NCBI GenBank assembly: GCA_019925105.1
Contig: JAHGAU010000021.1
Location: 186,001-250,000 of the forward strand
DNA length: 64,000 bases
Reading direction: 5' to 3'
DNA from: Niebla homalea
Taxonomy: Eukaryota > Ascomycota > Lecanoromycetes > Lecanorales > Ramalinaceae
Positions 25,562 to 37,944 of this stretch are shown one piece after another; within the stretch, counting starts at the first letter, position 1, and each line of letters begins with the position of its first letter. A program made the translations under genes and the position numbers. Under the pieces are notes generated by a model that was given only the letters and a program-made list of their open reading frames with translations, did not search any database and was not told the origin of the DNA.

Positions 25562-27623
25562 ATGGTGAAATTGTCCACCACCCTCCACCTTAGCCAGGAG
25601 GCACCAGGCCAGTGGTGTCAGAGCGACGTCGAGGACAACAGTGGAGAGAGCCCGACTCGGAGTGGTGATCAGCCTTTGACTTTCTGGCCGTTCGTGATCG
25701 TCATAATTTCGCTCTATCTTGGAACTCTACTCGTCGCTATTGACACTACCATCATCAGTGTCGCAGTGCCAAAGATCTCAACAGTGTTCAAGGCGCTCGA
25801 CGACATCGGCTCGTATGGGTCCGCGTACCTACTTACGGTGACCGCATGTCAACCTAGCTTTGGCAAGATCTACAAATTGTTCAATGTCAAATCAATATAC
25901 TTAGCCTCTATCATCATATTTGAAGGTATAGGGTTTCTTTGCATGACTTTTCTAAGCGTGGTCTGACAGCCATGCAGTCGGATCCATACTTTGTGCTGCG
26001 GCACCCACTTCATCCGCCTTCATCACTGATCGCGCGATTGCTGGCATAGGGGCTGCTGGGCTCTACCAAGGAGCTTTAGCAGTCATTGGACTAACATGCC
26101 CACTTGATAAACGACCCTTCTACATCGCCTTGGTATTGAGTGTCTTTGGGATTGCAGTCTGTGTTGGACCTCTTATTGGGGGAGTCCTGACAGACCGAGT
26201 CAGTTGGCGTTGGTGTTTCTGGATGTGAGTGATCCCATTGGGCCCTAGTCAAAGTCTGACGATACTGAGGAGTTACAGTAATGTCCCAATTGGTTTTGTG
26301 GCTTTCATCCTCATCCTTGCGGTACTCAAATTACACAATGCCGACAATGCGGAGAGGCGAATGCCCTTGTTCGTCAAGTTGAAACACCTTGATATAACAG
26401 GAGGGATACTTGTGATTGGTGCAGTCTGTTGTCTGCTTTTAGCTTTACAATGGGGCGGAAGCACCTATGCTTGGGACTCAGCTCGAGTGACCGGCCTTTT
26501 TGTGGGCTTCGGCCTTCTGATCATCTGCTTTGGTCTGGTCCAATGGCAAAGCAAAGAAAGAGCGACAATACCGTTGCGCCTTCTACGACAGAGATCCGTC
26601 ATCATGGCTGCCTGGTTCCTATTCTTCCTCGAGATGTCAATTTACGTTGTACGAAATATCTGCCAACCGAAAGGCCTCGCTGACACCACAGCAGGACATC
26701 TACTACATTCCGATCTTCTTCCAAGCGGTGCAAGGCGTCTCGGTGACTGCAAGCGGAGTCCGAGCTATCCCACTAGGCTTATCTCAGATTGTGGCCGTCA
26801 TGATCATTGGAGCCATCGTCACCAAGACAGGGCATTATGTGACTAGTCTCAATGCTCGCTCATTCCAGACACAAGTTCATATGATTCAGGTACCCTATAT
26901 AGCGCTGGGTACAGTAATCGCCATCTTAGGGACTGGATTCCTTTCCACGATTGAGCTAGGAACGCGGACTGTGGTCTGGGCAGCGCTGCTCGTGATCACT
27001 GGCTGGGGCCTTGGTATGGGCCTCCAGCTACCATTTACTGCCTTGCAAGTAGTCCTCTGGTAAGTTGCTCCAATTTGGGAATGTACAAAGGGTCTAATGG
27101 GGTCTACAGTGATACGGATCTGCCAATTGGGAATGGTAAATATCTTTCCGCTTCTGCATCATATGAAACTCTGCTTACAGATTCAGCCATTCTCATCTTC
27201 TTCTCCCAACTCGGAGCGTAAGTCGCTCAATGCTAAATTCAAAGCCTCACCATAGCTGCTGACCAAAGCAGCGCGATAGCAATAGCCATTGGTCAAAGCG
27301 TCCTTGTCAACAGTCTCATACATGGAATACCTAAGCGTACTGCAGCAATCCAACCTCAAGCTGTTATAGCTAACGGCGCCCTCGATCTCCAACATTTGAC
27401 TGAGTCCAAGTCGGTGCTCAAGGCCTTACGCGAGGCTTATGCCCAAGCCATCCAGAATCTACTCGTATTCTCGTTAGTAGCCGTCTGCGTTGCGCTGCCT
27501 TTCGCAGTGAGCATGCAGTGGCTCAATGTCAAAAAGACTGCAAAAGAAGTACGGGCAACAAATACAGTTTTGCGGAGTACTGAACCGACCTTAGCAATTG
27601 AATTATCACCGGCAAAAGAATGA
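25562..27623 (+). CDS. MFS transporter, DHA2 (14-TM) drug/toxin efflux type
   Basis: A proton-coupled exporter of the major facilitator superfamily, DHA2 type, whose fungal members export mycotoxins and antifungals from the plasma membrane. Eight exons: 25562-25925, 25978-26224, 26279-26648, 26692-26838, 26890-27059, 27110-27135, 27181-27217 and 27272-27623. They sum to 1713 nt (570 residues) with no stop. Landmarks: the first membrane segment LGTLLVAIDTTIISVAVPKI (DHA2 signature), GSYGSAYLL, FEVGSILCAAAP, AIAGIGAAG, the motif-C-like block GIAVCVGPLIGGVL, SWRWCFWINVPIG, YYIPIFFQAVQG, and DLPIGN..FFSQLGAA near the C-terminal helices. The third intron is only 43 nt. The gene looks intact, unlike the flanking rhodopsin-like gene. 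The adjacent P450 and acyltransferase suggest export of a modified metabolite; the substrate is unknown. Confidence 0.9.
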
Positions 27624-28509
27624 GATCTCAGGTTCAGTCCTGCAGCAGGGCTCATGCGCCAACCCTCCCCCATTACTTCCGTAAGACGTTGTCTACTGAT
27701 TCCTTGTCTTCGGGAATAGAGTGCTCCTCTAGATCCAAAGAATCTGGGTTGCGACACAATGATATCAAACTTTCTGGGTACGATAAACGACACATTGTGC
27801 AGTCCAAGAGCCCTTCAGCAAGACTCAAGAATGAGGTATTCCGCACGCGAATGTTCGCTCGTCTATCAATTATATCACTAATTTCGATAAGTACTGTAAA
27901 TCAGATGCTGAATGAGTCAGCAATCTTTGTCGTTAGATGCGGATACGTACCATGGGTATCGTAATCTCGAATGGTAATTGAGGCGTGAATTCCGGGGTGC
28001 GCGGACTGAAGTCCCTGAACCCCACAGCCTAGTACGAGTCAGCACGAGTCTTGTTGTACCCTGACCCAGGTCGATACTAATAAAACGCAGCAGTATCGAG
28101 CGGCGCGTGGGTGTGGTTCAGTATGGGGGTCTGATACGAGAAATCATTCGAGAAACCTCTTCTCTACTCTCAGTCTCTGACCTGTCCTCCAGTTCGGTGT
28201 GACTGCTTCTTGCAGTAGTCTTGCGTTGGTGCGGTAAGTTTTGTACCTATACATCTTTGCTCAATGAAAGTACCTAGCTCTGCATGTGGCACGCAATGCA
28301 ACACAGACCTGGGTGTACTGATCAACGTTCAATTGACGCACCTATCAAAAGCCTCCGACTTGAGATAGCCATAGCCCCAAGTAGCTGCTGACCGCATTAG
28401 CTGAAGAGCGTTGTAAAGATTTTTCTATCTCTAGGGGAAACCATTTTCCATGAGCATCGAGAGTTGATTCGTGCTCTTGAGTCAATTCTGCGCAAATCCT
28501 GACGTAGAA
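27624..28509. other. Intergenic region between MFS and P450 genes
   Basis: There is no coding frame of interest. It contains the MFS 3' region and the P450 promoter; no specific element was identified. Confidence 0.4.
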
Positions 28510-30701
28510 ATGGGGCTGCATTTGGCTCAGATAGGCTTTCGGAAAGTGGTCTCGGATTGCATGCCTTTAGACTCCATATGGGAATCTATTTGGGCCTTCA
28601 GAAGATTCTGCAGAGACTTCATGCTCGGATACGGCTACATCGTTTTCATCGTCTTCTTGTTATGGAGGGCCAGAGTCTTGCTCAGCATATACACAAAGAA
28701 GCCCGTAAAAGATCCGCTCCGGAACAGCCCAAAGATGCATAGCTGTGCTGAACATTTTGTAGTCGAATCTTCGAGTTATTGGGTATTCCCCAAGATATGG
28801 CACATGGTTGAGCACCCTCCAGTACATTGTGTCGGCACCGAGCATCATCTCGAAGGCTTTCGATCAGGTCAGGACTCCTGCGCGGCTACCGAGCAGCTTT
28901 AACTCACGGCCTTTCTAGGCGCAAGGCCGGCCATTTGCAGTAAGATCCTTGGCAGAATATCAGGTTCTTGTCACTTCGCAGAAGCACATCAGTGAGATGA
29001 GTGGTGCTCCCGAAGATCAATTGTCATTCCACGCGGCTATGGAAGATGTAAACTCTCTCTTTGAGCAGATTTTGAAACAACGAGAGAAAGCTGATGGTGG
29101 AACCTTCCAGCGGCTGTCCCACAAACACACAATGTATGGGTTCCAACATGATTCGATCGACCCTCATGATCGCATCCCGATACGCACGTTGAAAGTACAC
29201 TTACGCACCAATCTGCCGCTGTTGCAGCCTTCGCTGCACAATCGCATTCAGAGCGTATTCGAGGACCACTTGCGGCCCCTCAACTTCTCTAGCGGTATCA
29301 GATTCCAGCATAATTTACTTTGACCCTTGGTATTAACGTATTCAAGCAGACTGGGTTTCCCTCCCAATATTTTCCTTTTGCAAGAAGGTGACTGGTCATG
29401 TCAATCAACAAGTCCTTTTCGGCAACGAGCTTGGTCTTTACCCCCATCGATCAGCGAAGAACTTCGCTAACATATGCAAGCGAGCGATAAGGGGTTCTCT
29501 GATGCGTCAATCAGATACGTAGAAGATGTGGTAGTGGCTATGGAAGTCTGTCGACAGATTCCTTCATTCCTTGTGCCGTGAGTCCCCATGTCATCTCCTG
29601 CTCGAGGCTGGCACTCACCATGCCAGCTTCTTTTCCACTTTTATAATGGGTTGGAGTGGGGCAATGAGAAATGTAGCGAGCTACATCAAGCCTTTGGTAG
29701 AGAGTCGCTTAGTAAATCATCTTGAGGGTCAGACTTTAGATCAAGAGGTCGTCAGATCACATCCCTTCGTCCATTGAGCTACTAGCTGAACGGTCTTTAG
29801 CCCGACTGCATACAATGGGTGATTCAATCTTCGAACACTCCACAGCAGCGCACAGTGCGAAGGATTGTGCAGCAAATGATCGCGCTTTTATTTGCTTCGG
29901 CTCATCAATTGCCTATGGTGAGAATTAAGTATTCAATCTTTGGTCAAGACTGATCAGTACAACCGCAACAGACCCTGACCTATGCGATTCACAATCTCTG
30001 TAAATATCCGGAATATATTGAAAAGCTACGTAACGAGATGGAGCTGGCGCTGTCGTTGCACCCTAAGGACCCATATGATCGAATGCCACTTCTTGACAGC
30101 TTTCTCAGAGAATCAGCACGTGTGAACCCTCTGGATGCACGTAAGTCATCTGCCAGAAGAATCATAACCTAGAATGGATTGACTCACCCGTTCTACCCAA
30201 AATACAGTTTCAGTGCAGCGAAAAGCCATGAAGCCATTCACTTTCTCGGATGGTGCTCACGTACCAGCGGGTAACCTAATCAGTGTTCCGCAATGTGCAG
30301 TCATGAATGATCCCAATAACTACAAGAACGCAGCGAGGTTCGACGGCTTCCGGTCTGTTCGCATGGTCGATGGCCAGCAGAAATCTATTCCGAGGTATAC
30401 AGATGTGACATGGTCATACCCTTTTTGGGGAGCTGCAAGAAAGGCTTGGTAAGTGCTGCGGCTTCCTTCCTAATTTATTGTTCGTGATACATTAAATTCT
30501 TGAGTCTCACGCTGACACACCTACGACCCAAGCCCAGCCAGATGGTACGTCTCAAAGGCACTGAAGATAATCCTAACCCATCTTGTGGTAGGTTATGACT
30601 TCAAGCTTGCAGATGAGAGCGCACCTCTTGCATTCTCATGGACAACGGCACTCCTTCCTCGATTCGGAACCAAAGTCCTGATCCGTAAACGCAGCATGTG
30701 A
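28510..30701 (+). CDS. Cytochrome P450 monooxygenase with atypical haem motif
   Basis: A haem-thiolate monooxygenase anchored in the ER by an N-terminal helix (GYGYIVFIVFLLW). Eleven exons: 28510-28704, 28763-28867, 28919-29047, 29111-29294, 29350-29433, 29481-29577, 29627-29747, 29801-29917, 29972-30140, 30208-30448 and 30533-30701, totalling 1611 nt (536 residues), usual P450 length. Landmarks: GRPFAVRSLAEYQVLVTS, the fungal block RTLKVHLRTNLP, DVVVAMEVCRQIPSFL, I-helix region LLFASAHQLPMTL, K-helix ExxR in FLRESARVNP, SVQRKAMKPF, and the cysteine-ligand block FWGAARKACPAR. The Cys is present, but the consensus FGxGRxxCxG reads WGAARKACPA, so two glycines are alanine. The start is the first ATG in the hydrophobic exon. 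The substrate is unknown; the context suggests secondary metabolism. Confidence 0.88.
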
Positions 30702-32292
30702 TAGATTTTAGGCCGAGATTTTAAGAGACCTTGTATAATCTGCAGCGAGATGATTTCTGAAGCCAGTGATGGTGATTGGATTCGAAGACGTCCTAATATG
30801 CCGCAAAACTTGTTGAAGTTGATTTTGGTCTGACACGAGGACGGTCCACTGATCCTTCGTTGGAATGGCGAAGGGTTTTTCCATCAGACTGAAAATACCA
30901 CGAGGCACCCAGTATTGATACCCGAATGCTCTTTACGTACCAAGTCATATGCCTTCTGTAGGAGCCTTTCGGAATTTGAGATCACACAGATTGCCGTAAG
31001 ACATCTCCCCAGCGGTCTAGGACAGGCTACAATGGTGATGTTGGAGTGGACGTCTGCTTAGCACAAGCATGGTGTACCCAGAGAAGAGCGTTATTGGCGC
31101 CTTCCACCAGAATTTCCATATCACAACCGCTGTTTGACATGCCTGAAGAAAGTAGGAGATTTTGCACCATTGTCACTGCCATCTATGGAAGGCAGTGAGA
31201 AGACTGAAGCCCAGCATCGAAAGATACTCTGCTCAACCTTTCAGGAAATCGTCTTCGCTGTTCGAAGCCTCATTCCAAATCACTTGGAGAGTCGTTGAGG
31301 TAGACGTTTACGCTGGTCTGACACCCTTCCACAAAAGGAGGCCACAACGCTCCTAACACATAAAGGCGCTTTTGCTCATGAAATTGGACAAATGCCGAGG
31401 ATCCACCCAGCGAAAGCTGACCTTCCAGGCGTGGGCGGGTTACTGTGCCCTTTTTGTTATGAAGAGTATCTGGAAACATCATTACACCGCCCTTTGGTCT
31501 CTGTTAGAGCCAACCGGATATCAAGCCGCCATGGACATCATTGGAGTGCAGATCTGAGGTATAAGTGTGGCAAATCATGAGTGGCACGTGCATGGCGAAG
31601 GCTCTTTTGGTGTGATAGATGACTCCAGCCTACAGTAGAGTGGGGCTCTGCCTGCTTCCTCGGACGGAAAGGTTTACATTCCTCGCGCCACCTTTGACGC
31701 AATGCTAGCCGTGCCAGCCGGTCCAAGCCTGCATTGAATGACTGCGTAGATCTCCAAAGGTGGCTCGGTTGCAAGCTTCGCGCATAGACCGAGAGGGTTT
31801 TATATCACCAATTGGCTGCATCAAAATCCATGGTGCGGGGCGGTAACGATCATCAATGAACAGTTCCGAGGCAGATGCAAGGTAAGTGATTACCAATGCT
31901 TTGCAGACCGTCCTCTACCTTCACCGCGATAGAACAGGATGACCAAAAGAAAATCGCGCGTTTACAAAGAGGCTCCGCCCTTCGGTAAGGTACGTGCCGC
32001 GAGCCGCCGTCGTGGTTCCCTTATTAAGCACCTGCCAATGACGAACAGCCGAGATCAAAGGTGTAGCTGCTTTGGTGATCACTTAAAAGCGATAAACGAC
32101 CCTGAAATCCATTGGTGCAACCCAATGGCTGCGCCGTCAGAGTTTCTCAGCCTGCTTGAGAGACCATGCAGGTGGCGTATTACAATCAGGTGCGTGCGTC
32201 TCTAATGCAGACCATTTGATTGCGTGCTTGGCATCCTTCTACCACCCAATAATGGCTCCCTTTCGTCTTGCGCTCTACCCATCACCTTAATC
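30702..32292. other. Intergenic region of 1.6 kb, no recognised gene
   Basis: Several 60-80-codon frames overlap on both strands around 31,160-31,900. A plus-strand frame near 31,392 has a CPFC pair, but no complete zinc-finger pattern or splice-consistent gene emerges. It may be a decayed gene. Confidence 0.4.
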
Positions 32293-33887
32293 ATGTCCGG
32301 GCACGGTACTGTAGAACCCGATCCAAAGGCCATCGAAAACACTCCTGCAGGAATCTTGAAGACTCTGCCATTTGGGGCCCCACCCAGCCCAGACATCCAG
32401 CCAGACTTCTCAAAACCTCCCACTTTAGTTCCAGCCGTTCTGGGATCGGGGATCGGATTTCTTGTCCTGGCTGTCTTGTGCTTTTCCATTCGCATCTACA
32501 CCAAGATTGCTATCACAAAGAAATGGAAATGGGATGACTGTAAGTTCCGTCCAATGAGAAGCATGATGACAAACACCTTTCAGACTTACTTTTGCCATTA
32601 GTGACGTGCTCATTGGGTTTTGTAAAGCTTCTGATTGTTCAATAGATTGCCAAGTGCCTGACCACTTGTTCAGGCGTGCAGTATTGTGTACTTCGCAGCG
32701 TTCGTCAATGGTATCTGGCCTCTATGCTCATGACAGACGTGAAAGCTCACCAACCATAGGATGTGTTAATGGTGGGACTGGTCGACACCCGTGGGACCTT
32801 CACCTCGATAAGGCTCTGGACAAGAGCAACCTGCGCGTGCGTTTAGGCAGGCAATTTAGTACCTGCTGCTTCGCTAATGCCGCAATAGGCAACCTATATA
32901 ACGGGTACCATGCATGTGCCGGCTTTGGGACTCATAAAATGCAGTCTCTTCATCCAATATTACGCAATCTTCCATCCCTGGCGCTGGGCCAGAATCAGCA
33001 TTTGGATCGGTGCCACAGCCTCCGTCGTTTTCTACGTGGTTGTTACCATCAGCGGGTTTGTTATGAACAGTCCATGGCCAGGGGAGTCCATGCTAGAGGC
33101 TCAACTGTCCTGGCATTTCATCAAGTTTGCCAATTTCTCGATTCCCACGGGCATCATCGGCATGCTGCTTGACTACTATCTCCTCATTCTTCCCATCCGA
33201 GCTGTCTTGCTGTTACAGATGTCACCTGGGAGGAAATTTGGCATCCTGGTCGTATTCATGACTGGTGGCATGTAAGCATTCGTCCCGGAACAATCGAGTC
33301 TCTGTCGCTGCCACTGACTGAGTTCTTCGTAAGTGCTGCAATCGCCTCGACCCTGACTCTATACTACCGCCTCCAATTTGAAAGAAATATTAGCGATGCA
33401 ACGTGGCACAGTTCTTACGTGTCAATCTGGGGGTGGGGCATCCTGGTCTGTCAATGCTTTCATTGGATGGCTAATGCTTCACAGGACAATCGAGATGTTT
33501 GCCGGTGTTGCTGTGTCCAGCATGCCAACTGTGGCCCAATTCCTCAATCGCGACAACTCCTTGATCACGTCCTGGAGGGACTCCTTCAAAAGCAGCCTGA
33601 CTCATCTGCTCCACAGATCCGGGCGGGAGAAGATCTCAGATGATAACTTGAGCCTTACAAAAGTGAACAGAAAAACCCAGCAGGCTTCAGGAATCCGGCA
33701 AGTGAATGAGATGAGTGACCTAGAGTTGGGTAATGACAAAGTCACGTTGGCGAAAATGCCTCACATAGAGAAGTCACAGATTCATCCTGGCCGCGACGTC
33801 TTCACTTCCCCAGAAGAGCACGAAGGCGCACCATTCAGGCCACCGGCGTCAGTATGTGCTACAGGCCGGCAGCGTCTCGAGTATTGA
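32293..33887 (+). CDS. Rhodopsin-domain (SAT4-type) integral membrane protein 2
   Basis: A second fungal rhodopsin-domain membrane protein (PF20684 type). Seven exons: 32293-32539, 32602-32621, 32674-32710, 32760-32836, 32889-33271, 33334-33432 and 33485-33887. They sum to 1266 nt (421 residues) without stops, although two exons are only 20 and 37 nt. Landmarks: first membrane helix GSGIGFLVLAVLCFSIRIY, KKWKWDD (family W-DD), GGTGRHPWDLHL (family GLGRH position), LGLIKCSLFIQYYAIF, GIIGMLLDYYLLILPI (family D in TM6), TIEMFAGVAVSSMPTV, and a hydrophilic tail of about 115 residues. The ATG at 32293 was chosen because upstream frame starts are not ATG. The gene appears intact. Its role is unknown; relatives are membrane proteins in metabolite clusters. 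Confidence 0.85.
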
Positions 33888-34327
33888 TCCTCCAAAACAG
33901 TGGTCACGCCTCATGACGTATAGTCAACAGCAATCATATGTGACGCACGACTAACACCAAACGATGAGCGACGGAAGCGCGGTTTTTAATTCTGCTTGAG
34001 CTTACAGCTGTTCTCAGCCATGGCTTAGAGGAACTGACCTTTTGGAATGAAATCTGACAAGCGGTCCTTTTCGTTGGATCATGCGTTCAATTCTTTGTTG
34101 ATCATCAAGCGATGAATCATAAGCGGGTCATCTTTAGCTCTACTGGGTACCTTCCCAAACAAGCTCTATTACACATCATCCACCTGCCATACAGACCCGC
34201 GGCGTGCCCAAACCCCTCCCTACACCTCAGACCCGCCGCCCCCGCCGCGCCCCCCCCTCCCTCCCTCCTTCCCCATCAAGCTCCACTACACCTCCCCCGC
34301 CTTCCACCTCCTCCCGCCCAAAACCCC
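33888..34327. other. Convergent intergenic region, C-rich
   Basis: This is the 3' region between two convergent genes. From about 34,190 it becomes C-rich and low-complexity. Long plus-strand frames starting here (34,112-35,095) are shadows of the GC-rich minus-strand gene. Confidence 0.5.
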
Positions 34328-35764
34328 TCACTGCCCCTCATACACCCCCCTCCCCTCCCCTCCCTCATCATCAATCATCCAGCACCAAAAACCCCTGCAA
34401 CACCCTCCCCCACCCTCCCCATCCACGACATCAAACGTGACCTCGGAGTTGTACCGGCCACTCCGCAGCGCGCGCGGCAGATTCGCCATGCCCCCCATCA
34501 TGGCCTCGTACGGCGGGCTCTCCCCCGCCGGCAGCCCGGGGGGCGGCACGATGCCGAAGGCATACCCGGCGCTGCTCGTGTAGATCCACTGGTCGAGCAG
34601 GGTTTCGCGGTCGGGCCTGCGTGGATGGATGGATCAGTGTTTAGTTTTTCTTGTTCTTCTTCTCTGCATCAGGGCGGGGCAGGATGTGATGGGACGGGCG
34701 TGTCGTGGGTGCCCCTGCGCAAACAATGTGTGTCAAGGTTGTCGAGGGACTGGTGGTACAGAGGTGCTGGGAGAAGAAGGATGGAAGGAAGGAAGGAAGG
34801 AAAGAGTGGGCCGGCTCGGAAGGAAATTAGTTACGTACAGGCTGGCGCGGGTGACCATGGTCTCGAAGATGGTGGTGAAGACGGAGGTGAGGGAGAGGCG
34901 CCGCGAGGAGGTGCCGGTGATGAGGATGTTGTAGAAGCCGGTGTCCTGCAGTGCGGCTGGTGCTGCTGCGTTGTTGGCTGCTCCTCCTCCGGGTGGGTTG
35001 GTGGTGGTGGTGTTGAAGCCCGGGAAGGAGACAACCGGTGTGGTGGTATTATTACCAATTGCGGAGAACCGAGTCGCCGCCGTCGTCATTATTAGATCAT
35101 TAGAACCATCACTACGGCGATCACGGCGGTGGCGACGACGACTCGCGACATCGACGCCTCCAGATGCTGCGGCAACGAGGGGTTCAATGCCGCCCCCTCC
35201 TCCCCCTCCCCCAGTGGCGGTACCGTTCCCCACCGTCATCATAGTCGTTGTGGTGGTATCCGGCGAATTGTTATTGCTGTAAATGATACTCCCGACACTC
35301 CTGGCCGCGCCGCCGGAGCTCCTCACCACATCCATGACGAAGATGCCCGGCCGGTAATCCCGCCCGTCCAGCTGCCTCACCGCGGCCAGCCAGAACGCCC
35401 ACATCACGTGCCGGACCTGGAAGGCGGAACCGGGCAGGTCGGCGTTGCCCTCGACCCGAATGCGGAGCGTGCCGGACTTTCTGGACCCCGACGGCGAGGC
35501 CGAGGTGTAGGCGAAGGGGGCAAAGGTGAAGAGCCCCTCGCAGGTGAGGAAGAGCATGGTGAGGAGGGGGAAGTCTGGTTGGGAGGGCAAGGGGATTTTG
35601 GGGCCGAGGGAGAAGTTGGGGGTGGAGGGTGGGGCGGTGAGGAGGTCTGTGGTGGTGCTGGTGGTAGTGGTGTTGATGGAAGGGTCTGGGGGAGCGGCAG
35701 CGGCAATGGCATTTTGAATGAGGGGGAGGAGCGTGAGGAGGTGGGAGAGGGTGAGGAGAATCAT
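34328..35764 (-). CDS. Predicted secreted low-complexity protein, function unknown
   Basis: Two exons, 34839-35764 and 34328-34616, with a 222-nt intron (donor GTACGT, acceptor CACGCAG), sum to 1215 nt (404 residues). Translation from the ATG at 35764 gives a signal-peptide-like start (MILLTLSHLLTLLPLIQNA). A Ser/Thr/Pro-rich stretch follows, then a structured block (LLTMLFLTCEGLFTFAPFAY and FRPGIF-like DYRPGIFVMDVV), then Thr-, Gly- and Asn-rich spacers with several potential N-glycosylation NxT sites. The C-terminal block contains LLDQWIYTSSAGYAFGI. I do not recognise the family. The high third-position GC and poly-Gly/Thr spacers differ from its neighbours. An upstream in-frame ATG at 35896 exists but would bury the signal peptide, so 35764 is preferred. 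Confidence 0.65.
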
Positions 35765-36424
35765 TTGTTGGGATATGATTCCGGATGAAAGACACAATGA
35801 GAAGGTCAAGGATGGTTTCGTGACGGCCTGAGGTTGGTTCTTGAGTTGATAAATCACGGTGGTTTTGACTAGATAAGTTGTCGCGGGAAAACCCATCTGC
35901 GCTCGGGAATTGGGAATGAGACAGTGCTATACACGCCTCTCGCGCGATGTGATTCGAGTTCGGAGAATTGTCTTTGAGATAGATGCGCTACACGCGAAGA
36001 AACTAACGAGACTGGAAGAGGCTGTTTCTTGACGTAATAGCGTTCGAGTGATTGACAAGGCAGCACCAAGATCAGAAAGGGACTTGGAAGCCAAATTGGT
36101 AGACAGCATTCTAGGAAAGATATGTTACGGACCATTGCTAGCGACGAAGGCATGAGATAATGCGAATAGGCTTTAGACCTAATTAAGACTATTAAGAGTC
36201 CCATCCAGATAGCCCTCGGAATCAGAAACAAGTCGTTTAGTGCTTCAATACCATGACGCATCGCACGTATCAAGCATCTAGACTCCAAATGATTGCGCAA
36301 CCTCCAATGCAGAATGGCAAAACGTTGTTGGACAGGCATCAGGAAAATCCATACTGTCTCGAACTCCACCAGTAGCGGTTGGCGTGACGGCCATTCCAAT
36401 ATCGTGCTCTAAGCAAATACTGCA

Positions 36425-37944
36425 TCATTGGTGTACTTTGATGCCTGGATGGTTGATTTCATGGCTCGGCATCTCTGACACTGGACGATCGATCGGCAAT
36501 TCGATGGAGAAGTATTCGCTTGCTGGATGGTAAGCAGGTGGCTGCATCTCAACCGGCAGCTCTGATTGGGCGCAATCATTGATGCTGACTGCCTCCGGAG
36601 AGACGTCAGCGTGCTGGGCCGCTGGCTGTCGTGTTGTTGGTAACAGATCTAGGAGAAGGTCGGGGCCTTTCTTTGACCGTTTCAGTCCTCCTTGAGCGGC
36701 GGCAAGACCAGAGGAGATGTAGCCCCGGGCTGCTGTGATTCTTGATCCGACGAGGGATGCAATAGGACCCAAACTGGGAATGCAATCTAGACATCTGCAT
36801 TAGCTCGATTGAAGCTGACAAAGGGTCTGGTGCAGAGGCTTATATCGCATACAGCAGATAGTGGCCACATTGATCTCCAGATTGGTCCACAAGATAGATC
36901 GTACGAAGCCGTCAGGACTATCCTCCGAGTTGAAACCGAAATTCACTTGGACAAGATATACTAGACGGACTGTCGAACAGACAGTGGTGCTGAGAAAGCA
37001 TCAATACCATGTAAAAATCCCTCACACAGTAACAAAGTAGTTGAGTATGATATCCCATTGACTTACAAGATTCCGATCACAAAGACCCCCGAGAGCAAGC
37101 TCTTCTGATGGACTTGGAATTGCGATGAACGCCATATCCATACCAGCGGTAGCACAAGTAATATCGTGTCGATAATGAGATGCGGTATGGCATTTCCAAA
37201 GGTAATAGCGACAACGCAACTACCTTCGCCAGACCAAACATTGGTGATAGGAAGTCTGCATTGGAACAGGGTGGCGAAGAACTGACTCAAGTTAGGGGTG
37301 TAAGTCATATGTTGAACTACTCTTACCGTCGCAATCGCCCACAGAATTGTCGAAGTAGCAAGAATTGCTATAAGTCGACGGTTCCCTGCTGTTTGACTGA
37401 ACAAACGTCAATAGAAGGCGAGAGTAGCAAGCTTGATGGCAGCTGCGGCTAGTAGCCAAGTGAATTCCAGCGTGAATATTGCTTCATAATATAGATCATA
37501 GTCATAATGAACGTGATCATAATCGAAGGAGTCGATGCCAGAGAATTCCAACTCCAAATCTCGAATCTGTTGGAAGCTGGCTTTGGCGACTAGATCAGGT
37601 GGATAGTGAGACCCTGGACGAAGCTCAAATTGAAGGGACTTCCTTACACCAGATGGAGGTAACAAAGCATTGCGCAGTACTGATCGTCTGTCTTTTATCA
37701 GGACACAATGTGTTAATCAAAGGGTCCCAACATTTACCATGACTGGCAGGGTCAGCCAGTCGTCCCACCAAAATCCGCTTTTCGATATCTTCCTTGATAG
37801 AAAACGAAGTCCGACAGTAAAGATAGCTACCGACCATAAGGCCAATGCCGACGAGCGCGTTGACACGGTCAGATGGTGTAAATTATTGAGCGCATCCTCC
37901 TCAGATGGAAGTAAGCTAGTTGTATTGCTCGTTGCGTTGGCCAT
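36425..37944 (-). pseudogene. Rhodopsin-domain (SAT4-type) membrane protein 3, with premature stop
   Basis: The third rhodopsin-domain gene of the window, on the minus strand from the ATG at 37944. Landmarks are FWWDDWLTLPVM in exon 1 (37738-37944), AAAAIKLATLAFY, FFATLFQCRLP..NVW, IIDTILLVLPLVWIW, SILWTNLEINVATIC and CIPSLGPIASLVG, then a hydrophilic tail to 36425. Introns I can define are 37282-37326, 36990-37066 and 36787-36852. Two defects are visible. An in-frame TGA at 37408-37410 falls exactly where the family has FY-R-RLF, so a CGA-to-TGA change is likely. The exon 1 to exon 2 junction near 37,680-37,737 does not keep frame with any GT..AG pair I can find. The rest of the coding frame is well preserved, so inactivation would be recent. 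Confidence 0.7.

Noticed and set aside
34112..35095. Long + strand open frame of 327 codons
   Set aside because: It is antisense to the GC-rich secreted-protein gene on the minus strand; its composition (poly-Pro, poly-Gly) and lack of domain fit a shadow frame.
35129..35795. Overlapping long frames on both strands
   Set aside because: Products of the same GC-skewed region; only the minus-strand frame has a signal peptide and splices in frame.
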